Of a DNA stretch of 5,576 nt, positions 5,156-5,576 are shown one piece after another. Source of the stretch: Photorhabdus cinerea (lineage in GTDB: Bacteria; Pseudomonadota; Gammaproteobacteria; Enterobacterales; Enterobacteriaceae); assembly GCF_011189575.1 (NCBI RefSeq), contig NZ_PUJW01000050.1, positions 2,987-8,562 on the forward strand, read 5' to 3'. Every line of letters starts with the position of its first letter. Position 1 is the stretch's first letter. A program made the position numbers and the translations under genes. Under the pieces are notes generated by a model, which did no database searches, was not told the origin of the DNA, and saw nothing but the letters and a program-made list of their open reading frames with translations.

Positions 5156-5576
5156 ATTACAACCGGTTTCGGTGGTGAATACGCTCATCTTACTGGTGGG
5201 AACGATTACCCTGCTGGTGACGTTCGCCGGTCTGGGATGGTGGTTTTGGGGAGAACATCAAACCACAGATACCGAGAAGTTCAATCATTTGTTACGGGCT
5301 TGTGGAATAGCCTGGGTGCTCATCGTGGTGGTGAGTATGCTGGGTTTTATCACGGTCACCTTGTTTGTCAAAGATAAAGTCACGGAGCCGGAACCAGGTC
5401 CACCATTGGCTGCTCCGGTCAGTAAACAGTTTGATTACGATGAATTAGGCGCCCGCCTGCACCGTCGTTATGGCCGGCTCTGGGGGTTCAGGGTGCGTAT
5501 CTTACTGGTGATGGGGGAAGTCGAGCAGGTGGAGGCCATTGCACCGGGCCTGACTGCCGGGCACTGGCTGGAGGGC
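5136..5576 (+). CDS. Probable IcmF/TssM-related T6SS membrane protein, N-terminal part (runs off right edge)
   Basis: The frame is open from ATG 5136 to the last base, giving 147 residues with no stop. Two clear membrane segments lie at about 14-38 (ending in the aromatic run WWFW) and 57-78. They flank a short loop of about 18 residues and are followed by a proline-rich linker (EPEPGPP) and the start of a cytoplasmic domain. In that domain FRVRILLVMGE followed by VEAIAPGLTAGHWLEG resembles proteins annotated as ImcF-related in T6SS loci. TssM/IcmF anchors the T6SS membrane complex and also begins with two membrane helices and a cytoplasmic nucleotide-binding domain. The visible part has no P-loop (GxxxxGKS/T) after the first strand, so it may be a degenerate paralogue rather than core TssM. 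The start overlaps the upstream gene by 20 bases with only a weak GGAA (5120-5123), suggesting coupled translation. The reading frame and membrane topology are firm; the family call is from memory and tentative. Confidence 0.72.
   Translation, partial: MKLQENKLQPVSVVNTLILLVGTITLLVTFAGLGWWFWGEHQTTDTEKFNHLLRACGIAWVLIVVVSMLGFITVTLFVKDKVTEPEPGPPLAAPVSKQFDYDELGARLHRRYGRLWGFRVRILLVMGEVEQVEAIAPGLTAGHWLEG

Overview
The window is a densely packed stretch of a type VI secretion system (T6SS) effector-immunity locus. It most likely comes from a gram-negative gammaproteobacterium of the Enterobacterales type: the base composition is close to balanced, lipoprotein signals are of the Enterobacterales kind, and a Tle1-family phospholipase sits next to a PAAR tip protein. 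I cannot name the genus from the sequence alone. All genes lie on the + strand.

Bases 1-1288 hold a tandem array of small lipoprotein genes of the DUF3304 type: the 3' end of one copy cut by the window edge (1-159), a complete copy (210-722) and a second complete copy (773-1288). They are taken to be immunity proteins (Tli1-like). The array is very young or homogenised on its left side: bases 1-271 and 564-834 read as the same sequence, a 271-bp direct repeat running from the 3' end of one gene through the spacer into the signal peptide of the next. The two complete proteins are about 80% identical, and their differences cluster in two patches.

Bases 1276-3753 encode a DUF2235/Tle1-type phospholipase effector of 825 residues, with a GFSRG nucleophile motif and a probable Ser245-Asp299-His377 triad. 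Its ribosome binding site and first four codons lie inside the last immunity gene. The same signal and the same MSEI start are repeated at the end of every immunity copy. In the array they stay open into the next lipoprotein gene and give it a possible 21-residue N-terminal extension.

Bases 3750-4007 encode a small stand-alone PAAR-like protein, probably the spike cap that carries Tle1 on VgrG. Bases 4004-5155 encode a protein of unrecognised family with two membrane segments. Base 5136 to the right edge holds the start of another protein with two membrane segments, which looks like an IcmF/TssM-related protein.

From 1276 onward every gene overlaps the next, and the immunity copies are separated by only 50 bases. 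I saw no convincing internal promoter and no terminator, so the window reads as the interior of one operon. Immunity is encoded first, then toxin, then delivery tip, then membrane proteins. No vgrG, hcp or core tss gene lies inside the window.
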